Source: a virus. From it: 64,000 bases of DNA. A model generated the notes under the pieces. It worked only from the letters and a program-made list of their open reading frames with translations, ran no database searches and was not told where the DNA came from. Each line of letters opens with the position of its first letter. Positions within the stretch are counted from its first letter, which is position 1. Positions 35,006-43,973 of the stretch are shown piece after piece. The stretch covers positions 1 through 64,000 of IMG/VR virus record IMGVR_UViG_3300025168_000056. The stretch is one strand, 5' to 3'. A program made the position numbers and the translations under genes.

Positions 35006-36112
35006 ATGAAACCACTGATGAAAGACTGGCGCAAGTTTCTGAAAGAAGATATAGATGTACCTCCTGAAATGGAAAAAGATCTAGACGGACCACTCCCTGC
35101 CCCCAAAGACTCTCCGGAGAACAATTTAATGCGCACCCTTCGCACTATCGAGGCAGAGGGATATGACTACAAGCTTGTTAAGAACCAAATTAGAGTTTTG
35201 GACGATCATCGTTCGGAGACAATGGAGAAATTGATTCAAATGCTTACTCCGCTGGGATTTACCCACAACCCTATCGGCGGGGGCAGCAGCATAGGTCGCC
35301 TAGAGCTTGTTGATCGCAGCGCCGGCAGTGTTTACGTATATGTTAAGCCCAAGAAACGAACTGCTGCATCTGCTGGGATGGATTTTGAAGAGAAGTTGGC
35401 AAACGAAATTACTCAGCGATATAGTCACATGGGAGTTACTGCTGAAACAGCCGGCTTCGGTCACGGATCCGATCTCTCTATTAACAAGGGCGGACAAACG
35501 GTTATGACCGTGGAACTAAAGACAGCACTCTCAGCCGATTTTGGTCAATTTAAAGCCCAATTCAATACGGCCGCCGGGACATGGGAACCCCGCCGCACAG
35601 AGGGTTATCTTAAAAACGAAGGTATTTTTAAGCCTTTGTTCGACAACTACCTGCTGGACTGGCTCAATGCCAACGCGCGGTTTCCAAACATTAACGACCC
35701 ACGCCTAAACCGAGACAAGAATGAAAAAATTGCTGGACTTAAGCGTTCGCTAAACACTGGCGAGCTAAAGAGAGAACTGCAGGGACTATGGTTTGATGGC
35801 AAAACCGACATTAAAGTCCCGTTCGATTTCTCACATATTGCTGGCTACTATAGCGACAAAGGCGATTCGTTTATTCAAATTAACGGTCGTGGATTGTACG
35901 CCTTAAAGCCAGAAGCACAGACACTTGTTGACGTGCCCATGTTTAAAGATTTGGGGCTATCCTGTGATCTAAGATTCCGTTTCAAGCCATCGTCAGGTGA
36001 AAATAGCTCTACTAGTTTTACATGCGCAGTAAAAATCAAGGGTCGTTATAATAAGTCAAACCTTAGTTTGACAAATCCAAAAGATCTAGACAAAATCATA
36101 GCAACTCTATAA
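35006..36112 (+). CDS. Predicted PD-(D/E)XK-type nuclease with capsid-targeting-like N-terminus
   Basis: 368 residues from the ATG at 35006, 8 bases after AAAGGG (an ATG at 35000 is too close to that site). FEEKL (127-131), D156 in GHGSDLSI and E170-L-K172 in VELKT follow the E...D...ExK pattern of restriction-type nucleases. The N-terminus MKPLMKDWRKFLKEDIDV resembles that of the protein at 62619 and contains LKE, a possible prohead protease site. Coupled to the Dam methylase, suggesting that methylation protects phage DNA from this enzyme. Activity is inferred; no family match is certain. Confidence 0.55.
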   Translation: MKPLMKDWRKFLKEDIDVPPEMEKDLDGPLPAPKDSPENNLMRTLRTIEAEGYDYKLVKNQIRVLDDHRSETMEKLIQMLTPLGFTHNPIGGGSSIGRLELVDRSAGSVYVYVKPKKRTAASAGMDFEEKLANEITQRYSHMGVTAETAGFGHGSDLSINKGGQTVMTVELKTALSADFGQFKAQFNTAAGTWEPRRTEGYLKNEGIFKPLFDNYLLDWLNANARFPNINDPRLNRDKNEKIAGLKRSLNTGELKRELQGLWFDGKTDIKVPFDFSHIAGYYSDKGDSFIQINGRGLYALKPEAQTLVDVPMFKDLGLSCDLRFRFKPSSGENSSTSFTCAVKIKGRYNKSNLSLTNPKDLDKIIATL

Positions 36113-36119
36113 ATAACAC

Positions 36120-36148
36120 TTGACACCACCGATGGATAGTGGTATCAT
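36120..36148 (+). promoter_or_regulatory. Sigma-70-type promoter for recombinase gene
   Basis: TTGACA (36120-36125), 17 bases, TATCAT (36143-36148); ribosome site AGGAGGG and ATG at 36173. Confidence 0.75.
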
Positions 36149-36172
36149 AATGAATAACTAACAGGAGGGCGA

Positions 36173-37321
36173 ATGCCTAAAAAGAAGACAGCTAAAGCTG
36201 GCAGAGTATCTATGCAGGATCTCATGTCGCTTGTAAATAAGAAAGCCGGCAGAAATGTCGCACACGATCTAACTGGCGACAACCCAACGTCAGTTAAAGA
36301 GTGGATTCCAACTGGCTCACGCTGGTTGGACTCAATCATCTGCAAGGGTCGAGTTGCCGGTATCCCAGTAGGGAAGGTGACAGAGATTGCAGGACTTGAA
36401 TCAACTGGTAAGTCATATATGGCCGCACAGATTGCCGCAAACGCCCAGAAACAGGGCAAGCTTGTGGTATATTTTGATTCTGAATCAGCAATCGACCCAA
36501 GTTTTTTGGAGCGTTCTGGCTGTGATTTAGACCGCTTAATGTATGTCCAAGCATCCTCTGTCGAGTTTGTTTTGGAGACTATCGAAGAGCTTCTTGGGGC
36601 TACTGATGAAAAGTTAGTTTTAATCTGGGATTCGCTGGCATTCACACCATCGGTTTCGGATGTTGAAGGCGACTTCAATCCACAGTCCTCGATGGCAGTG
36701 AAGGCTCGTATTCTTGCCAAGGGCATGTCAAAGCTGACAATCCCGCTGGCAGATAAGCAAGCAACGTTTATTGTTCTCAACCAATTGAAGACAAATATCC
36801 CGCAGGGACCAAACGCACGCATCGTTGCAATGACAACACCATATATCACGCCCGGTGGCAAGGCTATGCACTATGCCTATTCGTTGCGGATTTGGCTGAC
36901 AGGACGAAAGGCAAAGTCTTCGTTTATTGAAGACGACAAGGGCTTCCGAATTGGGTCCGAGGTCAAGATTAAGCTTGAAAAGTCTCGCTTTGGTTCGCAG
37001 GGTCGCTCTTGTGCTTTCCGAATCCTGTGGGGTACTGAGGAAATTGGAATCCGAGACGAAGAAAGTTGGTTTGATGCAATCAAGGGAGCCGAAAGCTTAA
37101 CCTCTGCTGGCGCTTGGTACACACTATCAACACCAGACGGATATACAAAGAAGTTCCAGCCGTCGAAGTGGACTGAATTAATAAAGAGCGATAAAGAGTT
37201 TCGTTCTCGTGTTATTGAGATCATGGATGAAGAAATTGTACAGAAGTTTGATAAGCGTGAGGGTGATGCAAAGGCTTATTATGAAGATCAAGAAGATCTG
37301 ACAGTTCCAGTAAAAGAATAA
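36173..37321 (+). CDS. uvsX: UvsX/RecA-type recombinase
   Basis: 382 residues, near T4 UvsX (391). Walker A is GLESTGKS (74-81), followed by a Walker B region KLVLIWDSLAF (~147-157) and the IVLNQLKTNI segment and TPGGKAMHYAYSLRIWL that match RecA's NQ...GGxALxFxxxxRL. The acidic C-terminus (YYEDQEDLTVPVKE) is usual. Catalyses strand exchange in recombination-dependent replication and repair, with the gp32-like protein. Own promoter and ribosome site. Confidence 0.92.
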   Translation: MPKKKTAKAGRVSMQDLMSLVNKKAGRNVAHDLTGDNPTSVKEWIPTGSRWLDSIICKGRVAGIPVGKVTEIAGLESTGKSYMAAQIAANAQKQGKLVVYFDSESAIDPSFLERSGCDLDRLMYVQASSVEFVLETIEELLGATDEKLVLIWDSLAFTPSVSDVEGDFNPQSSMAVKARILAKGMSKLTIPLADKQATFIVLNQLKTNIPQGPNARIVAMTTPYITPGGKAMHYAYSLRIWLTGRKAKSSFIEDDKGFRIGSEVKIKLEKSRFGSQGRSCAFRILWGTEEIGIRDEESWFDAIKGAESLTSAGAWYTLSTPDGYTKKFQPSKWTELIKSDKEFRSRVIEIMDEEIVQKFDKREGDAKAYYEDQEDLTVPVKE

Positions 37322-37329
37322 AAAAGTAC

Positions 37330-37358
37330 TTGACTTTCTCTCCGAGATTGGCTATAAT
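37330..37358 (+). promoter_or_regulatory. Sigma-70-type promoter for UvsE gene
   Basis: TTGACT (37330-37335), 17 bases, TATAAT (37353-37358); AGGAGGG then ATG at 37388. Confidence 0.75.
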
Positions 37359-37387
37359 AAGATATAATCAATTAAGGAGGGTTATTC

Positions 37388-38323
37388 ATGCGAAACTACG
37401 GCTATGCTTGCATCAACATGGGGTTCTCAAACCGCCCCAAATCGCAGCGCATCACAACTAACAGGACTATGATCAAGCGCACGTTCCAAGAGCGTGGTAT
37501 TGACTATGCTTCGGAGCTTGCGCTCCAAAATCTACGCGACTTACGTAAGATTCTAGAGTGGAATCTGGAGAACGACATTTACTTCTATCGGCTGTCATCG
37601 GACATTGTGCCGTGGGCTAGCGAGTATGACTTGACTGACATGCCGAACTACGGTGCTATCCATGCGGCTGCATTGTCCGCAGGTAACTTTGCTCGCGAGC
37701 ACGGTATGCGCATCACCTCACATCCGGGTCCATTCAACAAGCTTGCATCTCCCAAAGAGCGTGTATTCAATCTTACCAAGACTGACTTGTCGGTGCACGG
37801 TGATTTGTTCGACCTCATCGGGCTACCGCAGACGCCCTATGCCAAGCTCAACATTCATGTTGGTGCTGCCTACGGCGATAAGCCATTCGCTCTCGACAAC
37901 TTCTGTCGCAACTTCGAACGCCTACCTGACAACGTGCGCTCTCGCCTTACAGTCGAGAACGATGACAAGGCTTCGTTGTACTCGACCAAGGAATTGTATG
38001 ACAGTGTTTACAAGCGCATCGGCATCCCGATTGTCTTTGACTATCACCACCACATGTTGCACCCCGGCGGTCAGTCCGAGCAAGAAGCACTTGAGCTTGC
38101 CCTATCTACGTGGGGTGACATCAAGCCAGTTGTGCATTACGCAGAGTCGCGCTCTATCGAGCACAACAACCCCAAGATCAAACCTCAAGCACACTCAGAT
38201 ATGATTCGTAATCCATTCAGTGATTACGGTCATGATTTTGACGTTATGATCGAAGCCAAGCACAAAGAGCTTGCATTATTAGAATATCGTGATACAATGA
38301 ACAAACAAAGGATGGCAGTATGA
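37388..38323 (+). CDS. uvsE: UV damage endonuclease (UvsE/UVDE type)
   Basis: 311 residues. TIM-barrel metal nuclease signatures are present: YGYACINMG at the start, RLSSDIVPWAS (~68), HPGPFNKLASP (~117), KLNIHVGAAYGDK (~154), LTVENDDKASLY (~187), FDYHHHMLHPG (~216) and KPVVHYAESR (~249), supplying the expected His/Glu/Asp ligands. Nicks DNA 5' of UV photoproducts. T4 uses an unrelated enzyme (DenV). Overlaps the 5' nuclease gene by 4 bases. Confidence 0.92.
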   Translation: MRNYGYACINMGFSNRPKSQRITTNRTMIKRTFQERGIDYASELALQNLRDLRKILEWNLENDIYFYRLSSDIVPWASEYDLTDMPNYGAIHAAALSAGNFAREHGMRITSHPGPFNKLASPKERVFNLTKTDLSVHGDLFDLIGLPQTPYAKLNIHVGAAYGDKPFALDNFCRNFERLPDNVRSRLTVENDDKASLYSTKELYDSVYKRIGIPIVFDYHHHMLHPGGQSEQEALELALSTWGDIKPVVHYAESRSIEHNNPKIKPQAHSDMIRNPFSDYGHDFDVMIEAKHKELALLEYRDTMNKQRMAV

Positions 38324-39291
38324 AACGAGTATTAATTGTAGATGCATTGAATGCATATTTGAGGGCTTACATTGTAGACCCAAGCATCTCAACCAACGGA
38401 GACCCGATCGGCGGACTCAAGGGGTTCATTAAAATCCTCCAAAAGTTGGTCCGGACTACTAGCCCGGATAACGTTATCGTAGTCTGGGACGGACCCAACG
38501 GCTCCAAGAAGCGAAAGACCATGGATAAGAATTACAAGGCCGGTCGCAAACCCATTCGACTGAATAGAGCTTTTCATAATCTAACAGATGATGAGGAGTT
38601 ACAAAACAAGATCTGGCAACAAAGTCGGGTCATTGAGTATATGAATGAAATGCCAGTTATTCAGTTCATGCTGCCAGAAATTGAGGCTGATGATGTGATT
38701 GCTCACATTACACAGCTGTCAACTTACGATGGTTGGCAAAAGATCATTGTATCTAATGATAGAGATTTTATGCAGGTTTGTGATGAGGAAACAGTCTTGT
38801 GGCGCCCAACAAAGGACGAGTTCTTAAATACTAAGAGGATTATCGAGCAGACTGGGGTACACCCAACCAATATGGCATTAGCCCGAGCAATCATTGGCGA
38901 TGCATCGGACAACCTTCCAGGCGTAAAGGGTGCAGGCTTCAAGACCATCGCTAAGCGCTTAGGCTCTATGTTGTCTGTTGAGAAAACTGCAACCATCGAT
39001 GAGATCGTTGAGTATTGCGCTAACGCAGATAGCAACTTGAAGTTCTTTAGCAACGTTACAGAGAGCAAGAGCTTGATCGAGCACAACTACAGAATGATGC
39101 AGCTATACTCTCCGCAAATGTCATTCCAGTCTAAAACCTACGTTAAAGAATCAATCGAAAATTTTGAATGCGAATTTAATAAAACCGAGGTTATCGGTAT
39201 GATGCGCGCAGATGGATTTGGTGAGCTAAATTGGGCAGATCTTCAAGCTCACTTAAATAAGATTCAGAAGGAATGCCTTGACAACGCATGA
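38320..39291 (+). CDS. 5'-3' exonuclease / RNase H-type flap nuclease
   Basis: 323 residues, similar in size to T4 RNase H (305). Acidic metal sites as in FEN-type enzymes: IVDALNAYLRA at the N-terminus, VVWDGPNGSKKRK (~49), PEIEADDVIAHI (~116), VSNDRDFMQVC (~137) and GDASDNLPGVKGAG (~185, the helix-hairpin-helix). Removes RNA primers and flaps from lagging-strand DNA. Coupled to UvsE (ATGA overlap). Confidence 0.9.
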   Translation: MKRVLIVDALNAYLRAYIVDPSISTNGDPIGGLKGFIKILQKLVRTTSPDNVIVVWDGPNGSKKRKTMDKNYKAGRKPIRLNRAFHNLTDDEELQNKIWQQSRVIEYMNEMPVIQFMLPEIEADDVIAHITQLSTYDGWQKIIVSNDRDFMQVCDEETVLWRPTKDEFLNTKRIIEQTGVHPTNMALARAIIGDASDNLPGVKGAGFKTIAKRLGSMLSVEKTATIDEIVEYCANADSNLKFFSNVTESKSLIEHNYRMMQLYSPQMSFQSKTYVKESIENFECEFNKTEVIGMMRADGFGELNWADLQAHLNKIQKECLDNA

Positions 39292-39310
39292 AATTAATCT
39301 TCGGATCTGC

Positions 39311-39338
39311 TTGACAAAACGGTCAGATTTGATATACT
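39311..39338 (+). promoter_or_regulatory. Sigma-70-type promoter for helicase operon
   Basis: TTGACA (39311-39316), 16 bases, TATACT (39333-39338). Its spacer resembles that of the promoter at 49384 (TTGACAAAAC then CAG, ATTTGATATA). Confidence 0.65.
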
Positions 39339-39357
39339 TATATAAAACGAGAGGGTA

Positions 39358-40752
39358 ATGCAAGCAGAGAAAGCAAACTTCGGAAAGTATGGAAAAACTT
39401 TTCAAGAAGGGTTAGTACAATTAATATTTGAAGATCGTCCTTTTGCGGACCAGATCACTGAAGTTCTAGATGTAAGCTTTCTAGAGCTTGAGTATTTGCG
39501 CGTATTCCTGCGCAAGACTATTGATTACCGTGCAAGATATGACCGGCACCCATCCTCTTCTACAATGGATACGATTATTCACACTGAGTTGTCTGATGAA
39601 GACGAACTGGTGGCCGAGCAAGTAAAGGAATATTTTGATAAGATAGTCGGTTATGAAGTCGGCGATCAAGAATACATTAAAGAGACCTCTCTTGATTTTT
39701 GTCGGAAACAAACACTGAAAGAAGCAATGATGAAGTCCGTGGGGCTCCTTCAAACGTGTTCCTTCGATGAAATATCTACAGAGATTAACAACGCGCTAAA
39801 ATTAGGGTCGGATAACAATTTTGGCTACGACTATCTCGCAGACTTCGAAGCGCGATTTGTGCCGAAACATCGAAAGCCGGTATCAACCGGATGGTCTGAT
39901 ATCGATAATATTGTAGGAGGAGGGCTGGGCAAAAATGAGCTTGGTGTTGTGATTGCCCCCACCGGTGCCGGAAAATCTATGGTTCTAGTACACTTGGGTG
40001 CCGAGGCATTACGAGAAGGAAAAACAGTCGTCCACTATACATTGGAGCTTCAAGAAACTGTAATCGCCAACAGATATGATAGCTGCATCACGGGCTATCC
40101 TCTCGATGAGATAATAAATTTTAAAGAAGAAGTCTATGAGGAGATCAAAGATATTGAGGGCTCACTAATTATTAAAGAATACCCGACAAAATCTGCCTCG
40201 ACTAACACGATTAAAGCACACTTATCAAGATTGATAAAGCGCGGAATCAATCCGGGCATGGTAATTATAGATTATGGAGATCTCTTGAAACCTGTTGTAG
40301 TACGAAAAGAAAAAAGAAATGAGCTGGAATCAATCTACGAAGAGATGAGAGGAATCTCAGCAGAGTTCCAGTGCCCAGTCTGGACAGCTTCGCAAACTAA
40401 CCGCTCTGGTCTAAGCGCCGAAGTGATCACGATGGAGCAAATCTCAGAGGCATTTAATAAGTGCTTTGTCGCCGACTTCATTTTTTCTGTCTCTCGTACT
40501 ATCGAGGACAAACAAAATAATCAAGGGAAGTTGTTCATTGCCAAGAACAGAAACGGACCAGATGGAATGGTGTTCCCAATTTTCATGGACACCTCCAACG
40601 TCAATATCAAGATATTACCAAACACGTCCAGTCACAATAACACCAACAGCAACCCGGCGGTGGTCACCGCACCAGTTTCTTTGGGTCCATCAGCTCAGAA
40701 GCAGCTATTACAAGCAAAATATACTAAACTAAAAAGGAAAACAAGACAATGA
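39358..40752 (+). CDS. Replicative DNA helicase, DnaB/gp41 type
   Basis: 464 residues, close to T4 gp41 (475). Walker A is APTGAGKS (200-207); VVHYTLELQ (~225) and Walker B MVIIDYGDLL (301-310) match the DnaB core; the Q/R loop TASQTNRSG (~346) and KNRNGPDG (~404) are present. The N-terminal ~170 residues are helical and bind primase in this family. No primase gene is in this window. Overlaps the reductase gene by 4 bases. Confidence 0.92.
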   Translation: MQAEKANFGKYGKTFQEGLVQLIFEDRPFADQITEVLDVSFLELEYLRVFLRKTIDYRARYDRHPSSSTMDTIIHTELSDEDELVAEQVKEYFDKIVGYEVGDQEYIKETSLDFCRKQTLKEAMMKSVGLLQTCSFDEISTEINNALKLGSDNNFGYDYLADFEARFVPKHRKPVSTGWSDIDNIVGGGLGKNELGVVIAPTGAGKSMVLVHLGAEALREGKTVVHYTLELQETVIANRYDSCITGYPLDEIINFKEEVYEEIKDIEGSLIIKEYPTKSASTNTIKAHLSRLIKRGINPGMVIIDYGDLLKPVVVRKEKRNELESIYEEMRGISAEFQCPVWTASQTNRSGLSAEVITMEQISEAFNKCFVADFIFSVSRTIEDKQNNQGKLFIAKNRNGPDGMVFPIFMDTSNVNIKILPNTSSHNNTNSNPAVVTAPVSLGPSAQKQLLQAKYTKLKRKTRQ

Positions 40753-42716
40753 GAACAATTGACAACATTAGGCGCTTTAGACTTTCGGATACCTTTGTGG
40801 AACCGTATAAGATGAAGGAAGTGCCTTGGGGTCCATTGGGGTATGTAACGTTCAAGAGAACGTACGCGAGGAGATTAAGCGAATTTGATCCAGAAGCTTC
40901 AGGCACCGAAGAATGGTGGCAGACATGTCGCCGCGTTGTGGAAGGTATGTTCAATATGCAAAAACAGCATGTTTTCATGTTAGGTTTGGAATGGAATGAC
41001 GCAAAGGCTCAGAGAACCGCTAAGGATGCTTATGAGCGCTTATTCACATTAAAGTGGACACCCCCTGGTCGCGGCTTATGGATGATGGGAACGAAGTTTA
41101 TCGAAGAAAGGACCGCAGCAGGATTGTTTAATTGTGCCTTTCGCTCTACTCGCGATCTAGCGACTAAGGGCGGCTATCTTTTCGCTTGGATGATGGACGC
41201 TCTTATGGTTGGTATCGGAGTTGGTTTTGATACCGAGGGAGCTAACACAATTGTTATCAATGAACCACAGTATACTAATGATACTCTTTTCATTGATGAC
41301 TCTCGCGAAGGCTGGGTCGACTCTGTGCACACACTATTAGACGGATTCTTTTTTGGTTCTAAAGTGCCCAAGTTCGATTATTCAGCTATTCGCCCGGAAG
41401 GCGCCCTTATCCACGGTTTCGGCGGCACTTCATCCGGCGCCGGTCCCCTTATTGAACTGCACAAGAGTTTAATTGAGTTGTTTTCCGGGAAGGTCGGTGA
41501 ACCAATAAGCTCAGTAGACATAGTTGACACCGAAAACCTTATCGGGCGCTGTGTTGTGTCAGGGAACGTACGTCGGTCCGCGGCTCTGGCTATGGGTCGA
41601 CATGATGACAAGAGATATCTTGAAATGAAGAACGATTCAGAGAAGCTGATGCACCACCGGTGGGGTTCCAACAATTCTTTTAACGCCGTCGTCGGAATGG
41701 ATTACACTTGGCATGCCGCACAATCCCAGAAGAATGGAGAGCCGGGATATATTTGGCTGGAGAATGCTCGCACCCGCGGTCGTTTTAAAGATGGATTGAG
41801 ATATGATGATGTGAATGTCGCCGGCTTTAACCCGTGTGTAGAACAACAGTTAGAGGATGCAGAATTATGCTGCTTGGTGGAAACTTACCCAGCAAAGCAC
41901 GAAGATATGGAAGATTATCTTCGAACCCTTAAGATCGCGTATCTTTATGGCAAGACTATCACTCTTTCTAACACACATTGGCCGGAAACCAATGCAAAGA
42001 TGCTTAAAAATCGCCGCATCGGACTCTCCCAATCTGGAGTTGTTCAGGCATTTAACAAGTTCGGCAGAAGAGAAGTGTATGAGATGTGTGACAACGCATA
42101 TGAGCATGTGAAGAGTCTTGATGAAGAGTACTCCAACTGGCTGTGTATTCCAAAGTCTGTTAGAATGACTTCAATCAAGCCATCCGGTACAGTGTCTTTA
42201 CTTAATGGATCTACTCCGGGGATTCACTTTCCTGAGAGCGAGTTCTATATTAGAAGGATTAGATTTGCGGAAAGCTCAGAGATGCTTAAACAATTAGAAG
42301 AAGCAGGCTATAAGATAGAGAAGGATTCATATTCGCCCAATACCATGGTGGTAGAATTTCCGGTGCAAGAGCCATATTTTCAGAAAGGAAAGAAGGACGT
42401 GTCCATATGGGAACAGCTTGAGATTGCGGCACAATATCAACATTACTGGGCGGACAATTCTGTTTCAATTACGGTGACGTTTAACGAGAGCGAATCGACT
42501 CAGATTAAGAGCGCTCTGGAGATGTACGAAACGCGATTGAAAGCCGTTTCGTTCTTAAAATATCAAGAAACTGGATACGTGCAGGCGCCCTATGAACCAA
42601 TCACTGAAGAAAAGTTCAACGAGATGTCAGCAAACATAAACCCGGTCCAACGCATGTCTTTTGAGGAAGGCGGCATCGGTAGCAAGTTTTGCACCAACGA
42701 TACATGTACAATTTAA
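40749..42716 (+). CDS. nrdJ: Adenosylcobalamin-dependent ribonucleotide reductase (class II)
   Basis: 655 residues, a length that fits the monomeric Lactobacillus-type enzyme. Key Cys: C129 (FNCAF) and the pair C648/C653 at the C-terminus (FCTNDTC); thiyl-radical C363 in FNPCVEQ, with TPPGRGLWMMG (~104), SGNVRRSA (~271) and KPSGTVSLLNGSTPGIHFPE (~477) as family blocks. Converts ribonucleotides to deoxyribonucleotides and needs host B12. A phage thioredoxin-like protein is encoded at 52640. Coupled to the helicase gene. Confidence 0.93.
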   Translation: MRTIDNIRRFRLSDTFVEPYKMKEVPWGPLGYVTFKRTYARRLSEFDPEASGTEEWWQTCRRVVEGMFNMQKQHVFMLGLEWNDAKAQRTAKDAYERLFTLKWTPPGRGLWMMGTKFIEERTAAGLFNCAFRSTRDLATKGGYLFAWMMDALMVGIGVGFDTEGANTIVINEPQYTNDTLFIDDSREGWVDSVHTLLDGFFFGSKVPKFDYSAIRPEGALIHGFGGTSSGAGPLIELHKSLIELFSGKVGEPISSVDIVDTENLIGRCVVSGNVRRSAALAMGRHDDKRYLEMKNDSEKLMHHRWGSNNSFNAVVGMDYTWHAAQSQKNGEPGYIWLENARTRGRFKDGLRYDDVNVAGFNPCVEQQLEDAELCCLVETYPAKHEDMEDYLRTLKIAYLYGKTITLSNTHWPETNAKMLKNRRIGLSQSGVVQAFNKFGRREVYEMCDNAYEHVKSLDEEYSNWLCIPKSVRMTSIKPSGTVSLLNGSTPGIHFPESEFYIRRIRFAESSEMLKQLEEAGYKIEKDSYSPNTMVVEFPVQEPYFQKGKKDVSIWEQLEIAAQYQHYWADNSVSITVTFNESESTQIKSALEMYETRLKAVSFLKYQETGYVQAPYEPITEEKFNEMSANINPVQRMSFEEGGIGSKFCTNDTCTI

Positions 42717-42728
42717 AAAGAGGAAACA

Positions 42729-43007
42729 ATGTTCATACCATTAAACAGACATATACATATTGATTTAGGCACGCCAAATCAGAACGAGACAGCAGCAGGT
42801 ATTCTATTGCCAGAAGAGTATAAACCGACAGAGCAGAGGTACGCGACTGCCACGGTCATAGCAACGTCAGAAGACGTTAAATTCTTAGAATCTCTGCGGA
42901 AGGGCACAGAAATAGTTGTTGATAAGACCATGGTTGAGGAGATTAACTTTGGAGACAAAACCATAAATGTTATTTTAGAGAACTATATATTAGGTATAAT
43001 TTCTTAA
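42729..43007 (+). CDS. GroES-like co-chaperonin
   Basis: 92 residues, the length of GroES. MFIPLNRHIHIDL starts like GroES (xPLxDRVxxx); the flexible loop is NQNETAAGILLPEEYKP; then a ATATVIATSE strand, KGTEIVVDKTMVEEI (GroES-type GDxVxF...) and a final YILGIIS. T4 gp31 fills this role for capsid folding. Works with a GroEL, and this phage also encodes one at 58246. The family assignment rests on pattern and length. Confidence 0.7.
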   Translation: MFIPLNRHIHIDLGTPNQNETAAGILLPEEYKPTEQRYATATVIATSEDVKFLESLRKGTEIVVDKTMVEEINFGDKTINVILENYILGIIS

Positions 43008-43034
43008 ATTGCAATATAAAGGGGCAATTGCTGT

Positions 43035-43973
43035 ATGCCTATAGATAAAAACTTTTACAATGAATCTTCATCAGTTAGACTTGGCTGGGACCCCAGTTGG
43101 TTTGGGGAGAAGTATTTTGACGACAAGCTGACTCGTGCTATCAAGAAGTGGCAGAAGGGTAATGGCATAACTGCAGATGGTCTTTGTGGACCTAGCACGT
43201 TTCGCCGCTTGTGGACCGAACGCCAAGCTGAAATAGATAATCACAAGCCCCGCGAATGTAGTTACTCTAACTACATTGTATATAATAATGAATTTTTTCC
43301 GATTGATTGGGACAAAGTAGTCCTGTGGTCTGAGCAAGGTGGTATGAAAGCCAAACCAGGGACTCACTATAGCTACGCCGGGCGCCCCAGAAGAGGTGTG
43401 CGTTATTTCGTCAACCATTGGGATGTTTGCTTAAGTTCTAGATCCTGTCAATCTGTATTAGATAAGAGGGGAATCTCTGTTCATTTCCTTATTGACAACG
43501 ACGGAACAATCTATCAAACACTTGACATGCAACATGGGGCTTGGCATGCTGGTAGCGAAAGAGCGAATAGGGCATCAGTGGGTGTCGAGATTTCAAATGC
43601 TTATTATCCCAAATACCAAGGCTGGTATGTTAAAAATGGCTTTGGCGAAAGACCCATGGTGGAGAACGCATGGGTTCACCACAATAAGCTCGATCCTTTC
43701 ATGGGGTTTTACCCGAAACAGATAGAGGCACTAAAATCTCTTTGGAGAGCGATACATAAAGCTACAGGAATACCATTAGAGACACCGCTCAACCAATTTG
43801 GAAGTACATCAACTCAGTACGAGCAAGAGGTGACTTATGGGAAGTTTAGTGGTTTCGTTAGCCACTATCACGTTAGCAAAAGAAAGATTGACTGCGCCGG
43901 TTTGGACATTAAAAGCCTGTTAAACGAAGTTACTAACGAGGACATACCTGCTGGCGACTTGCGTGACGATTGA
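43035..43973 (+). CDS. Endolysin: peptidoglycan-binding domain plus amidase_2
   Basis: 312 residues. Residues ~10-60 form a peptidoglycan-binding helical domain (FDDKLTRAIKKWQ, GLCGPSTFRRLW). Residues ~120-290 are an N-acetylmuramoyl-L-alanine amidase of T7 lysozyme type: zinc ligand H128 (FVNHWD), HFLIDNDGTIYQTLD, GAWHAGSERANRASVGVEIS, and H277/H279 with C287 in SHYHVSKRKIDCAG. No signal peptide, so a holin or another route is needed; none is clear here. Cleaves cell-wall peptide links at lysis. Confidence 0.85.
   Translation: MPIDKNFYNESSSVRLGWDPSWFGEKYFDDKLTRAIKKWQKGNGITADGLCGPSTFRRLWTERQAEIDNHKPRECSYSNYIVYNNEFFPIDWDKVVLWSEQGGMKAKPGTHYSYAGRPRRGVRYFVNHWDVCLSSRSCQSVLDKRGISVHFLIDNDGTIYQTLDMQHGAWHAGSERANRASVGVEISNAYYPKYQGWYVKNGFGERPMVENAWVHHNKLDPFMGFYPKQIEALKSLWRAIHKATGIPLETPLNQFGSTSTQYEQEVTYGKFSGFVSHYHVSKRKIDCAGLDIKSLLNEVTNEDIPAGDLRDD

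Noticed and set aside
36108-36115. TATAAATA, identical to the T4 late promoter
   Set aside because: It overlaps the last codons and stop of the nuclease gene and lies before a good sigma-70-type promoter for uvsX, an early-type gene. The other virion gene starts use CTATTTA, so this is probably chance.
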